Below are positions 1 to 9,821 of a stretch of 64,000 nt of DNA, piece by piece (positions within the stretch are counted from its first letter, which is position 1; every line of letters begins with the position of its first letter). The notes beneath the pieces were generated by a model. It saw only the letters and a program-made list of their open reading frames with translations, made no database searches and was not told the DNA's origin. Origin of the DNA: Paragorgia papillata (Eukaryota; Cnidaria; Anthozoa; Scleralcyonacea; Coralliidae); contig JAWNZC010000337.1 of assembly GCA_035771165.1 (NCBI GenBank), positions 4,393,501 through 4,457,500 on the forward strand, read 5' to 3'. Made by a program: the position numbers and the translations under genes.

Positions 1-72
1 AACGCCAAAATTTGTTTCTTTGATGTAATTTTTTAATGTATGAAATAGACGATTTCTCTCTAGAAGTTGGCA

Positions 73-142
73 GGGCTTGCACGGGAATCGAACCCGTGAC
101 CTCTCGCACCCTAAGCGAGAATCACCACTAGACCAGCAAGCC
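73..142 (-). pseudogene. tRNA-Pro(AGG), 2-nt D-arm deletion
   Basis: Pro-A cassette, unit 1. The anticodon loop reads TTAGGGT (anticodon AGG) and the T arm and acceptor stem are intact. Two bases are missing around positions 21-22, so the D arm cannot form normally. The gene is 70 nt instead of 72. Confidence 0.75.
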
Positions 143-421
143 CGCGGTGAAGGAAAGTTGTATGGAAATAATTTTGTCTGATCGATCAAAAGTTTATTCA
201 GATAAAAAATATCGGAAGAAACTAAAATGAAAAAATAAAGTTGCCCAATTGGTACGACGAACATATTTGAATTATGATTTTTTTTTTTAAATCAGTTAAA
301 ACAGGAATAAATTTTATGGTAAAGCTTCCGTGTTCATACCAAAAACGTTTTTGTCGCTTTGATGTAATTTTTTGTAAAATATATGAAATCTGCCGCCATT
401 TATCTATTATGCAAGTTGATC
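143..421. other. Spacer between Pro-A and Pro-B (representative unit 1)
   Basis: AT-rich, no gene. It is the 5' flank of Pro-A and the 3' flank of Pro-B on the minus strand. An AAAA run at 376-379 (TTTT on the minus strand) is the first possible Pol III stop for Pro-B, about 42 nt past the gene end. A poly-T run near 287-296 varies in length between units. The part left of Pro-B resembles the part left of Pro-A, which shows the cassettes are old duplicates. Confidence 0.7.
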
Positions 422-493
422 GGGCTTGCACGGGAATCGAACCCGTGACCTCTCGCACCCAAAGCGAGAATCATACCACTAGACCAGCAAGCC
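422..493 (-). tRNA. tRNA-Pro-TGG: tRNA-Pro(UGG), consensus copy
   Basis: 72 nt. Acceptor GGCTTGC pairs with GCAAGCC, the discriminator is C, the D arm starts GTCTAGTGG, the anticodon stem CTCGC/GCGAG holds loop TTTGGGT (anticodon UGG), and the T arm is ACGGG/CCCGT with loop TTCGATT. A and B boxes are intact. It would decode CCA, and CCG/CCU by wobble. The 5' end faces the tRNA-Asn at 811. This is the reference for the other Pro entries. Confidence 0.93.
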
Positions 494-810
494 CGTCGGT
501 TAGAAAAAGAGTTATGGATTTTATTTTGTCCGAGAAATATTTTTGTATCGTTCTTGGAAACACGCCGACAACACTTACTTTAGATATCAAAATTTGTGAA
601 AAAAAGAATCTAAAACAATCGATCAATTGTTCCAATTGTTCTCTCTGATAAAAAAATATCAGGTACTAAAATGGAAAATAAACTTGCTCATCTGGTGCGA
701 CTAACATGAGAAAATTTCTTCGTCACAAATATTATTTTTAGACATTCCTTCCCCAGAGTTATTTGGAAAGCCGCAAACAACCAAAGCAGTTGCCAAGCAA
801 AATCAGCTGT
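494..810. promoter_or_regulatory. Shared upstream region of divergent Pro-B and Asn (representative)
   Basis: A 317-bp spacer between the 5' ends of the minus-strand Pro-B and the plus-strand Asn, so any upstream Pol III elements would be shared. It contains two CAATTG hexamers three bases apart near 623-637, followed by CTGATA, an A run and TATCAG, an inverted repeat present in many but not all units. No classical proximal sequence element is recognised. Regulatory function is inferred from position only. Confidence 0.35.
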
Positions 811-884
811 GTCTCTGTGGGGCAATGGGTTAGCGCGATCAGCCTTTAATCGAAAGGTTGGTGGTTCCAATCCATCCAGGGACG
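811..884 (+). pseudogene. tRNA-Asn-like, broken anticodon arm
   Basis: Recognisable as tRNA-Asn by its length of 74, acceptor stem and T arm. D-stem base 11 is G instead of C, the anticodon loop reads CCTTTAA (U33 lost, anticodon TTT), the anticodon stem has several mismatches, and the T loop is TTCCAAT, which breaks the B box. Unlikely to be functional. Confidence 0.8.
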
Positions 885-1072
885 CATTCTAATAATTTAT
901 GTTTGGAATATTAATGTACTCCTTCGTGGAATAAAACTACTATTTAAATTATGAAAGTTTTTTTAAATCAACTCAAACAGGAATAAATTCCACGGCAATG
1001 CTTCCGTGTTAACGTCAAAATTTGTTTCTTTGATGTAATTTTTTAATGTATGAAATAGACGATTTCTCTCTA
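885..1072. other. Spacer between Asn and the next Pro-A (representative)
   Basis: AT-rich linker where Asn (plus) and the next Pro-A (minus) converge. The first T run of four or more downstream of Asn is a T7 at 958-964, about 73 nt past the gene. This linker is the left breakpoint of the deletion that produced the 0.5-kb units in the 35.4-59.0 kb array. Confidence 0.6.
958..964 (+). terminator. Candidate Pol III terminator for tRNA-Asn (T7)
   Basis: First run of at least four T residues downstream of the Asn gene, about 73 nt after its 3' end. The same run recurs in nearly every unit. The distance would imply an unusually long 3' trailer unless a non-canonical stop nearer the gene is used. 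Confidence 0.4.
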
Positions 1073-1082
1073 GAAGTTGGCA

Positions 1083-1152
1083 GGGCTTGCACGGGAATCG
1101 AACCCGTGACCTCCCGCACCCTAAGCGAGAATCACCACTAGACCAGCAAGCC
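1083..1152 (-). pseudogene. tRNA-Pro(AGG), 2-nt D-arm deletion
   Basis: Same D-arm deletion as the copy at 73. In addition A42 is G, leaving a T-G wobble in the anticodon stem. Confidence 0.75.
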
Positions 1153-1430
1153 CGCGGTGAAGGAAAGTTGTATGGAAATAATTTTGTCTGATCGATCAAA
1201 AGTTTATTCAGATAAAAAATATCGGAAGAAACTAAAATGAAAAAATAAAGTTGCCCAATTGGTACGACGAACATATTTGAATTATGATTTTTTTTTTAAA
1301 TCAGTTAAAACAGGAATAAATTTTATGGTAAAGCTTATGTGTTCATACCAAAAACGTTTTTGTCGCTTTGATGTAATTTTTTGTAAAATATATGAAATCT
1401 GCCGCCATTTATCTATTATGCAAGTTGATC

Positions 1431-1502
1431 GGGCTTGCACGGGAATCGAACCCGTGACCTCTCGCACCCAAAGCGAGAATCATACCACTAGACCAGCAAG
1501 CC
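1431..1502 (-). tRNA. tRNA-Pro-TGG: tRNA-Pro(UGG), consensus copy
   Basis: Identical to the reference copy at 422 over the 72-nt gene. Confidence 0.93.
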
Positions 1503-1819
1503 CGTCGGTTAAAAAAAGGGTTATGGATTTTATTTTGTCCGAGAAATATTTTTGTATCGTTCTTGGAAACACGCCGACAACACTTACTTTAGATATCAAA
1601 ATTTGTGAAAAAAAGAATGTAAAACAATCGATCAATTGTTCCAATTGTTCTCTCTGATAAAAAAATATCAGGAACTAAAATGGAAAATAAACTTACTCAT
1701 CTGGTGCGACTAACATGAGAAAATTTGTTCGTCACAAATATTATTTTTAGACATTCCTTCCCCAGAGTTATTTGGAAAGCCGCAAACAACCAAAGTAATT
1801 GCCAAGTAAAATCAGCTGT

Positions 1820-1893
1820 GTCTCTGTGGGGCAATGGGTTAGCGCGTACGGCTGTTAATCGAAAGGTTGGAGGTTCAAATCCATCCAGGGACG
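1820..1893 (+). pseudogene. tRNA-Asn(GUU), degenerate
   Basis: The GTT anticodon is kept. D-stem C11 is G, the anticodon stem has an A28-A42 mismatch and a G31-T39 pair, and the T stem carries an A51-A63 mismatch. Confidence 0.65.
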
Positions 1894-2091
1894 CATTCTA
1901 ATAATTTATCTTTGGAATATTAATGTACTCCTTCGTGGAATAAAACTACTATTTAAATTATGAAAGTTTTTTTAAATCAACTCAAACAGGAATAAATTCC
2001 GCGGCAATGCTTCCATGTTAACGCCAAAATTTGTTTCTTTGATGTAATTTTTTAATGTATGAAATAGACGATTTCTCTCTAGAAGTTGGCA

Positions 2092-2161
2092 GGGCTTGCA
2101 CGGGAATCGAACCCGTGACCTCTCGCACCCTAAGCGAGAATCACCACTAGACCAGCAAGCC
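2092..2161 (-). pseudogene. tRNA-Pro(AGG), 2-nt D-arm deletion
   Basis: Same deletion as the copies at 73 and 1083; rest of the gene is consensus with anticodon AGG. Confidence 0.75.
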
Positions 2162-2440
2162 CGCGGTGAAGGAAAGTTGTATGGAAATAATTTTGTCTGA
2201 TCGATCAAAAGTTTATTCAGATAAAAAATATCGGAAGAAACTAAAATGAAAAAATAAAGTTGCCCAATTGGTACGACGAACATATTTGAATTATGATTTT
2301 TTTTTTTAAATCAGTTAAAACAGGAATAAATTTTATGGTAAAGCTTCCGTGTTCATACCAAAAACGTTTTTGTCGCTTTGATGTAATTTTTTGTAAAATA
2401 TATGAAATCTGCCGCCATTTATCTATTATGCAAGTTGATC

Positions 2441-2512
2441 GGGCTTGCACGGGAATCGAACCCGTGACCTCTCGCACCCAAAGCGAGAATCATACCACTA
2501 GACCAGCAAGCC
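2441..2512 (-). tRNA. tRNA-Pro-TGG: tRNA-Pro(UGG), consensus copy
   Basis: Identical to the copy at 422. Confidence 0.93.
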
Positions 2513-2829
2513 CGTCGGTTAGAAAAAGAGTTATGGATTTTATTTTGTCCGAGAAATATTTTTGTATCGTTCTTGGAAACACGCCGACAACACTTACTTT
2601 AGATATCAAAATTTGTGAAAAAAAGAATCTAAAACAATCGATCAATTGTTCCAATTGTTCTCTCTGATAAAAAAATATCAGGTACTAAAATGGAAAATAA
2701 ACTTGCTCATCTGGTGCGACTAACATGAGAAAATTTCTTCGTCACAAATATTATATTGAGACATTCCTTCCCCAGAGTTATTTGGAAAGCCGCAAACAAC
2801 CAAAGCAGTTGCCAAGCAAAATCAGCTGT

Positions 2830-2903
2830 GTCTCTGTGGGGCAATGGGTTAGCGCGATCAGCTGTTAATCGAAAGGTTGGTGGTTCCAATCCATCCAGGG
2901 ACG
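2830..2903 (+). pseudogene. tRNA-Asn(GUU), degenerate
   Basis: The GTT anticodon is retained, but the anticodon stem has A27-A43 and A30-C40 mismatches, C11 is G, and the T loop TTCCAAT breaks the B box. Confidence 0.75.
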
Positions 2904-3101
2904 CATTCTAATAATTTATGTTTGGAATATTAATGTACTCCTTCGTGGAATAAAACTACTATTTAAATTATGAAAGTTTTTTTAAATCAACTCAAACAGG
3001 AATAAATTCCACGGCAATGCTTCCGTGTTAACGCCAAAATTTGTTTCTTTGATGTAATTTTTTAATGTATGAAATAGACGATTTCTCTCTAGAAGTTGGC
3101 A

Positions 3102-3173
3102 GGGCTTGCACGGGAATCGAACCCGTGACCTCTCGCACCCTTAGCGAGAATCATACCACTAGACCAGCAAGCC
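3102..3173 (-). pseudogene. tRNA-Pro(AGG) with U33 replaced by A
   Basis: Full 72 nt with an intact D arm, but the anticodon loop reads TAAGGGT, so the universally conserved U33 is A. Otherwise consensus with anticodon AGG. Confidence 0.65.
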
Positions 3174-3451
3174 CGTGGTGAAGGAAAGTTGTATGGAAAT
3201 AATTTTGTCTGATCGATCAAAAGTTTATTCAGATAAAAAATATCGGAAGAAACTAAAATGAAAAAATAAAGTTGCCCAATTGGTACGACGAACATATTTG
3301 AATTATGATTTTTTTTTTAAATCAGTTAAAACAGGAATAAATTTTATGGTAAAGCTTATGTGTTCATACCAAAAACGTTTTTGTCGCTTTGATGTAATTT
3401 TTTGTAAAATATATGAAATCTGCCGCCATTTATCTATTATGCAAGTTGATC

Positions 3452-3523
3452 GGGCTTGCACGGGAATCGAACCCGTGACCTCTCGCACCCAAAGCGAGAA
3501 TCATACCACTAGACCAGCAAGCC
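3452..3523 (-). tRNA. tRNA-Pro-TGG: tRNA-Pro(UGG), consensus copy
   Basis: Identical to the copy at 422. Confidence 0.93.
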
Positions 3524-3839
3524 CGTCGGTTAAAAAAAGGGTTATGGATTTTATTTTGTCCGAGAAATATTTTTGTATCGTTCTTGGAAACACGCCGACA
3601 ACACTTACTTTAGATATCAAAATTTGTGAAAAAAGAATGTAAAACAATCGATCAATTGTTCCAATTGTTCTCTCTGATAAAAAAATATCAGGAACTAAAA
3701 TGGAAAATAAACTTACTCATCTGGTGCGACTAACATGAGAAAATTTGTTCGTCACAAATATTATTTTTAGACATTCCTTCCCCAGAGTTATTTGGAAAGC
3801 CGCAAACAACCAAAGTAATTGCCAAGCAAAATCAGCTGT

Positions 3840-3913
3840 GTCTCTGTGGGGCAATGGGTTAGCGCGTACGGCTGTTAATCGAAAGGTTGGAGGTTCAAAT
3901 CCATCCAGGGACG
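3840..3913 (+). pseudogene. tRNA-Asn(GUU), degenerate
   Basis: Same variant set as the copy at 1820: G11, A28-A42 mismatch, T39 and the A51-A63 T-stem mismatch. Confidence 0.65.
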
Positions 3914-4111
3914 CATTCTAATAATTTATGTTTGGAATATTAATGTATTACTTCGTGGAATAAAACTACTATTTAAATTATGAAAGTTTTTTTAAATCAA
4001 CTCAAACAGGAATAAATTCCACGGCAATGCTTCCGTGTTAACGCCAAAATTTGTTTCTTTGATGTAATTTTTTAATATATGAAATAGACGATTTCTCTCT
4101 AGAAGTTGGCA

Positions 4112-4183
4112 GGGCTTGCACGGGAATCGAACCCGTGACCTCTCGCACCCTAAGCGAGAATCATACCACTAGACCAGCAAGCC
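4112..4183 (-). tRNA. tRNA-Pro-AGG: tRNA-Pro(AGG), intact
   Basis: 72 nt, identical to the UGG reference except for A at position 34 (loop TTAGGGT). D arm, T arm, acceptor stem and both internal promoter boxes are intact. As inosine-34 it would read CCU and CCC. One of only two fully intact AGG copies in the window. Confidence 0.9.
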
Positions 4184-4463
4184 CGTGGTGAAGGAAAGTT
4201 GTATGGAAATAATTTTGTCTGATCGATCAAAAGTTTATTCAGATAAAAAATATCGGAAGAAACTAAAATGAAAAAATAAAGTTGCCCAATTGGTACGACG
4301 TACATATTTGAATTATGAATTTTTTTTTTTAAATCAATTAAAACAGGAATAAATTTTATGGTAAAGCTTCCGTGTTCATACCAAAAACGTTTTTGTCTCT
4401 TTGATGTAATTTTTTGTAAAATATATGAAATCTGCCGCCATTTATCTATTATGCAAGTTGATC

Positions 4464-4535
4464 GGGCTTGCACGGGAATCGAACCCGTGACCTCTCGCAC
4501 CCAAAGCGAGAATCATACCACTAGACCAGCAAGCC
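4464..4535 (-). tRNA. tRNA-Pro-TGG: tRNA-Pro(UGG), consensus copy
   Basis: Identical to the copy at 422; the 3' flank differs slightly from units 1-4. Confidence 0.93.
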
Positions 4536-4852
4536 CGTTGGTTAAAGAAAAGTTTTATGGATATTATTTTGTCCTAGAAATATTTTTGTATCGTTCTTGG
4601 AGACACGCCGACAACACTTTCTTCAGATATCAAAATTTGCGACCAAAAGAATTTAAAATAATCCATCAATTGTTCCAATTGTTCTCTCTGATAAAAAATA
4701 TCAGAAACTAAAATGATAAATAAACTTGCTCATCTGGTGCGACTAACATGAGAAAATTTATTCGTCACAAATATTATTTTTAGACATTCCTTTCCTAGAG
4801 TTATTTGGAAAGCCGCAAAGAACCAAGACAATTGCCAAAAAAAATAAGCTGT

Positions 4853-4926
4853 GTCTCTGTGGCGCAATGGGTTTGCGCGTTCGGCTGTTAACCGAAAGGT
4901 TGATGGTTCGAATCCATCCAGGGACG
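4853..4926 (+). tRNA. tRNA-Asn-GTT: tRNA-Asn(GUU), near consensus
   Basis: 74 nt. Acceptor GTCTCTG/CAGGGAC with one T-G pair, D stem GCGC/GCGC, anticodon stem TTCGG/CCGAA with loop CTGTTAA, T arm GATGG/CCATC with loop TTCGAAT, discriminator G. The conserved A21 is T here. First well-formed Asn copy in the window. Confidence 0.85.
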
Positions 4927-5132
4927 CATTCTAATAATTTATGTTTGGAATATTAATACTTAATATTAATACTTCGTGGAATAAAACTACTATTTAAATT
5001 ATGAAAGTTTTTTGAAATCAACTAAAACAGGAATAAATTCTACGGCAATGCTTCCGTGTTAACGCCAAAATTTGTTTCTTTGATGTAATTTTTTAATATA
5101 TGAAATAGACGATTTCTCTCTAGAAGTTGATA

Positions 5133-5204
5133 GGGCTTGCACGGGAATCGAACCCGTGACCTCCCGCACCCGAAGCGAGAATCATACCACTAGACCAGCA
5201 AGCC
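5133..5204 (-). tRNA. tRNA-Pro-CGG: tRNA-Pro(CGG), intact
   Basis: Pro-A position, but the loop is TTCGGGT, so the anticodon is CGG and reads CCG. Apart from position 34 only one stem base differs (T28-G42 wobble). Confidence 0.85.
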
Positions 5205-5486
5205 CGTGGTGAAGGAAAGTTGTATGGAATAATTTTGTCTGATCGATCAAAAGTTTATTCGGATAGAAAATTTCGGAAGATACTAAAATGAAAAATAGAG
5301 TTGCCCAATTGGTACGACGTACATGTTTAAATTCTGTATTTTTTTTCTTCAAAGCAATTAAAACAGGGATAAATTTTATGGTAATGCTTCCGTGTTCATA
5401 CCAAAAACGTTTTTGTCTCTTTGATGTAATTGTTTAATATAAAATAGATGAAATCGGCCGCCATTTATCTATTATGCAAGTTGATC

Positions 5487-5558
5487 GGGCTTGGACGGGA
5501 ATCGAACCCATGACCTCTCGCACCCAAAGCGAGAATCATACCACTAGACCAGCAAGCC
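5487..5558 (-). tRNA. tRNA-Pro-TGG: tRNA-Pro(UGG), minor variant
   Basis: Full length with anticodon UGG. C7-C66 acceptor mismatch and a T50-G64 wobble in the T stem. Possibly functional. Confidence 0.65.
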
Positions 5559-5878
5559 CGTTGGTTAAAAATAGGTTTATGGATATTATGTTGTCCGAGA
5601 AATATTTTTGTATCGTTCTTGTAGACACGCAGACAACACTTACTTTAGATATCAAAATTTGTGAACAAAAGAATTTAAAATAATCGATCAATCGTTCCAA
5701 TTGTTTTCTCTGATAAAAAATATCAGAAACTAAAATGGAAAATAAACTTGCATGCTCATCTGGTGCGACTAACATGAGAAAATTTGATCGTCACAAAAAT
5801 TATTTTTAGACATTCCTTTCCCAGAGTTATTTGGAAAGCCGCAAACAACCAAAACAATTGCCAAGTAAAATCAGCTGT

Positions 5879-5952
5879 GTCTCTGTGGGGCAATGGGTTA
5901 GCGCGTACGGCTGTTAATCGAAAGGTTGGAGGTTCAAATCCATCCAGGGACG
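5879..5952 (+). pseudogene. tRNA-Asn(GUU), degenerate
   Basis: Same defect set as the copies at 1820 and 3840, showing that these three units share an ancestor. Confidence 0.65.
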
Positions 5953-6097
5953 CATTCTAATAATTTATCTTTGGAATATTAATGTACTCCTTCGTGGAAT
6001 AAAACTACTATTTAAATTATGAAAGTTTTTTTAAATCAACTCAAACAGGAATAAATTCCACGGCAATGCTTCCATGTTAACGCCAAAATTTGTTTTA

Positions 6098-6143
6098 ACC
6101 TCTCGCACCCTAAGCGAGAATCATACCACTAGACCAGCAAGCC
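6098..6143 (-). pseudogene. tRNA-Pro(AGG) lacking T arm and 3' acceptor strand
   Basis: Only nucleotides 1 to about 46 remain. The sequence jumps from the upstream linker straight into the variable loop, so the B box and 3' acceptor strand are gone. First of the recurrent T-arm-less Pro-A class. Confidence 0.85.
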
Positions 6144-6422
6144 CGCGGTGAAGGAAAGTCGTCTGGAAATAATTTTGTCTGATCGATCAAAAGTTTATTC
6201 AGATAAAAAATATCGGAAGAAACTAAAATGAAAAAATAAAGTTGCCCAATTGGTACGACGAACATATTTGAATTATGATTTTTTTTTTTAAATCAGTTAA
6301 AACAGGAATAAATTTTATGGTAAAGCTTCCGTGTTCATACCAAAAACGTTTTTGTCGCTTTGATGTAATTTTTTGTAAAATATATGAAATCTGCCGCCAT
6401 TTATCTATTATGCAAGTTGATC

Positions 6423-6494
6423 GGGCTTGCACGGGAATCGAACCCGTGACCTCTCGCACCCAAAGCGAGAATCATACCACTAGACCAGCAAGCC
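6423..6494 (-). tRNA. tRNA-Pro-TGG: tRNA-Pro(UGG), consensus copy
   Basis: Identical to the copy at 422; the surrounding unit (6220-6900) is nearly identical to 2240-2900. Confidence 0.93.
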
Positions 6495-6811
6495 CGTCGG
6501 TTAGAAAAAGAGTTATGGATTTTATTTTGTCCGAGAAATATTTTTGTATCGTTCTTGGAAACACGCCGACAACACTTACTTTAGATATCAAAATTTGTGA
6601 AAAAAAGAATCTAAAACAATCGATCAATTGTTCCAATTGTTCTCTCTGATAAAAAAATATCAGGTACTAAAATGGAAAATAAACTTGCTCATCTGGTGCG
6701 ACTAACATGAGAAAATTTCTTCGTCACAAATATTATATTGAGACATTCCTTCCCCAGAGTTATTTGGAAAGCCGCAAACAACCAAAGCAGTTGCCAAGCA
6801 AAATCAGCTGT

Positions 6812-6885
6812 GTCTCTGTGGGGCAATGGGTTAGCGCGATCAGCTGTTAATCGAAAGGTTGGTGGTTCCAATCCATCCAGGGACG
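6812..6885 (+). pseudogene. tRNA-Asn(GUU), degenerate
   Basis: Same defects as the copy at 2830, including the broken B box. Confidence 0.75.
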
Positions 6886-7083
6886 CATTCTAATAATTTA
6901 TGTTTGGAATATTAATGTACTCCTTCGTGGAATAAAACTACTATTTAAATTATGAAAGTTTTTTTAAATCAACTCAAACAGGAATAAATTCCACGGCAAT
7001 GCTTCCGTGTTAACGTCAAAATTTGTTTCTTTGATGTAATTTTTTAATGTATGAAATAGACGATTTCTCTCTAGAAGTTGGCA

Positions 7084-7153
7084 GGGCTTGCACGGGAATC
7101 GAACCCGTGACCTCCCGCACCCTAAGCGAGAATCACCACTAGACCAGCAAGCC
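7084..7153 (-). pseudogene. tRNA-Pro(AGG), 2-nt D-arm deletion
   Basis: Same as the copy at 1083 (D-arm deletion plus T28-G42 wobble). Confidence 0.75.
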
Positions 7154-7433
7154 CGCGGTGAAGGAAAGTTGTATGGAAATAATTTTGTCTGATCGATCAA
7201 AAGTTTATTCAGATAAAAAATATCGGAAGAAACTAAAATGAAAAAATAAAGTAGCCCAATTGGTACGACGAACATATTTGAATTATGATTTTTTTTTTAA
7301 ATCAGTTAAAACAGGAATAAATTTTATGGTAAAGCTTCCGTGTTCATACCAAAAACGTTTTTGTCTCTTTGATGTAATTTTTAATGTAAAATATATGAAA
7401 TCTGCCGCCATTTATCTATTATGCAAGTTGATC

Positions 7434-7505
7434 GGGCTTGCACGGGAATCGAACCCGTGACCTCTCGCACCCAAAGCGAGAATCATACCACTAGACCAGC
7501 AAGCC
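7434..7505 (-). tRNA. tRNA-Pro-TGG: tRNA-Pro(UGG), consensus copy
   Basis: Identical to the copy at 422. Confidence 0.93.
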
Positions 7506-7823
7506 CGTCGGTTAGAAAAAGGTTTATGGATTTTATTTTGTCCGAGAAATATTTTTGTATCGTTCTTGGAGACACGCCGACAACAATTAACTTTAGATAT
7601 CAAAATTTGTGAAAAAAAGAATTTAAAACAATCGATCAATTGTTCCAATTGTTCTCTCTGATAAAAAAATATCAGGAACTAAAATGGAAAATAAACTTAC
7701 TCATCTGGTGCGACTAACATGAGAAAATTTGTTCGTCACAAATATTATTTTTAGACATTCCTTCCCCAGAGTTATTTGGAAAGCCGCAAACAACCAAAGT
7801 AATTGCCAAGTAAAATCAGCTGT

Positions 7824-7840
7824 GTCTCTGTGGCGCAATG

Positions 7841-7874
<34 letters not shown>

Positions 7875-7897
7875 AGGTTCAAATCCATCCAGGGACG
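7824..7897 (+). tRNA. tRNA-Asn-GTT: tRNA-Asn(GUU), T-stem variant
   Basis: D and anticodon arms are consensus. The T stem has an A51-A63 mismatch and a G50-T64 pair; the T loop is TTCAAAT, still a valid B box. The right part matches the degenerate copies while the left part is repaired, as expected after gene conversion. Confidence 0.75.
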
Positions 7898-8095
7898 CAT
7901 TCTAATAATTTATCTTTGGAATATTAATGTACTCCTTCGTGGAATAAAACTACTATTTAAATTATGAAAGTTTTTTTAAATCAACTCAAACAGGAATAAA
8001 TTCCACGGCAATGCTTCCGTGTTAACGCCAAAATTTGTTTCTTTGATGTAATTTTTTAATGTATGAAATAGACGATTTCTCTCTAGAAGTTGGCA

Positions 8096-8165
8096 GGGCT
8101 TGCACGGGAATCAAACCCGTGACCTCTCGCACCCTAAGCGAGAATCACCACTAGACCAGCAAGCC
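8096..8165 (-). pseudogene. tRNA-Pro(AGG), D-arm deletion and B-box change
   Basis: Carries the 2-nt D-arm deletion and C56 to T in the T loop, which disrupts the B box. Confidence 0.8.
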
Positions 8166-8442
8166 CGTGGTGAAGGAAAGTTGTATGGAAATAATTTTGT
8201 CTGATCGATCAAAAGTTTATTCAGATAAAAAATATCGGAAGAAACTAAAATGAAAAATAAAGTTGCCCAATTGGTACGACGAACATATTTGAATTATGAT
8301 TTTTTTTTTAAATCAGTTAAAACAGGAATAAATTTTATGGTAAAGCTTCCGAGTTCATACCAAAAACGTTTTTGTCGCTTTGATGTAATTTCTTTTAAAA
8401 TATATGAAATCTGCCGCCATTTATCTATTATGCAAGTTGATC

Positions 8443-8514
8443 GGGCTAGCACGGGAATCGAACCCGTGACCTCTCCCACCCAAGGCGAGAATCATACCAC
8501 TAGACCAACAAGCC
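8443..8514 (-). pseudogene. tRNA-Pro(UGG), degenerate
   Basis: UGG anticodon retained, but T5-T68 acceptor and G30-G40 anticodon-stem mismatches are present, and C7 is T. Confidence 0.6.
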
Positions 8515-8829
8515 CGTTGGTTAAAAAAAGGTTTATGGATATTATTTTGTCCTAGAAATATTTTTGTATCGTTCTTGGAGACAAGCCGACAACACTTACT
8601 TTACATACCAAAATTTGTGAACAAAAGATTTAAAACAATCCATCAATTGTTCCAATTGTTCTCTCTGATAAAAAAATATCGAAAACTAAAATGGAAAATA
8701 AACTTGCTCATCTGGTGCACTAACGTGAGAAAATTTGTTCGTCACAAATATTATTTTTAGACATTCCTTTCCTAGAGTTATTTGGAAAGCGGCAAATAAC
8801 CAAAACAATGGCCAAACAAAATCAGCTGT

Positions 8830-8903
8830 GTCTCTGTGGCGCAATGGGTTAGCGCCTTCGGCTGTTAACCGAAAGGTTGATGGTTCGAATCCATCCAGGG
8901 ACA
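8830..8903 (+). tRNA. tRNA-Asn-GTT: tRNA-Asn(GUU), discriminator A
   Basis: Consensus arms; position 26 is C and the discriminator base 73 is A instead of G, which might affect recognition by the synthetase. Confidence 0.75.
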
Positions 8904-9101
8904 CATTCTAATAATTTATGTTTGGAATATTAATGTATTACTTCGTGGAATAAAACTAATATTTAAATTATGAAAGTTTTTTTAAATCAACTCAAACAGG
9001 AATAAATTCCACGGCAATGCTTCCGTGTTAACGCCAAAATTTGTTTCTTTGATGTAATTTTTTAATATATGAAATAGACGATTTCTCTCTAGAAGTTGAT
9101 A

Positions 9102-9173
9102 GGGCTTGCACGGGAATCGAACCCGTGACCTCTCGCACCCTAAGCGAGAATCATACCACTAGACCAGCAAGCC
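9102..9173 (-). tRNA. tRNA-Pro-AGG: tRNA-Pro(AGG), intact
   Basis: Identical over the gene to the intact AGG copy at 4112. Confidence 0.9.
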
Positions 9174-9456
9174 CGTGGTGAAGGAAAGTTGTATGGAAAT
9201 AATTTTGTCTGATCGATCAAAAGTTTATTCGGGTAAAAAATTTCGGAAGAAATTAAAATATAAAATAAAGTTGCCCAATTGGTACGACGTACATATTTAA
9301 ATTATGAAATTTTTGTTTTTTAATCAATTAAAACAGGAATAAATTTTTTGGTAATGCTTCCGTGTTCATACCAAAAACGTTTTTGTCTCTTTCATGTAAT
9401 TGTTTAATATAAAACAGATGAAATCTGCCGCCATTTATCTATTATGCAAGTTGATC

Positions 9457-9527
9457 GGGCTTGCACGGGAGTCGAACCCGTGACCTCTGCACCCAAAGCG
9501 AGAATCATACCACTAGACTAGCAAGGC
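9457..9527 (-). pseudogene. tRNA-Pro(UGG), anticodon-stem deletion
   Basis: One base is missing from the 3' side of the anticodon stem, and C2-C71 breaks the acceptor stem. The following Asn gene is deleted in this unit. Confidence 0.75.
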
Positions 9528-9749
9528 CGTTGGTTAAAAAAACGTTTTATGGATATTATTTGCACATGTTTGGAATATAAATGTATTATTCGTGGAATAA
9601 AACTACTATTTAAATTATGAAAGTTTTTTTAAATCAGCTCAAACAGGAATAAATTCCACGGCAACGCTTCGGTGTATAATGCCAAAATTGATTTCTTTGA
9701 TGTAATTTTTTGATATATGAAATAGACGGTTTTTCTCTAGAAGTTGATA

Positions 9750-9821
9750 GGGCTTGCACGGGAATCGAACGCGTAACCTCTCGCACCCGAAGCGAGAATC
9801 ATACCACTAGACCAGCAAGGC
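9750..9821 (-). tRNA. tRNA-Pro-CGG: tRNA-Pro(CGG) variant
   Basis: Anticodon CGG. C52-C62 mismatch in the T stem and C2-C71 in the acceptor stem. Founder type of a subfamily also seen at 11318, 14559 and 16480; function doubtful. Confidence 0.5.

Larger units (their letters stand above)
1..9550. repeat. Tandem array of 1.01-kb tRNA units (Pro-A, Pro-B, Asn)
   Basis: About nine and a half tandem units. Pro-A starts fall at 73, 1083, 2092, 3102, 4112, 5133, (6098), 7084, 8096 and 9102, a period close to 1010 bp. Each unit holds two minus-strand tRNA-Pro cassettes and one plus-strand tRNA-Asn. The unit at about 6090 lacks the Pro-A T arm, and the last unit lacks Asn. Spacers are AT-rich and highly similar between units, so they were copied with the genes. 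I see no protein gene here. Confidence 0.95.

Noticed and set aside
616..665. CTGATA/TATCAG inverted repeat as a conserved regulatory hairpin
   Set aside because: Changed to TATCCG in most units of the right half of the 0.5-kb array without any effect on Asn conservation, so constraint is not supported.
811..884. A possible tRNA-Lys(UUU) from the TTT anticodon
   Set aside because: U33 is lost, the anticodon stem is disrupted and the B box is broken; it is a decayed tRNA-Asn.
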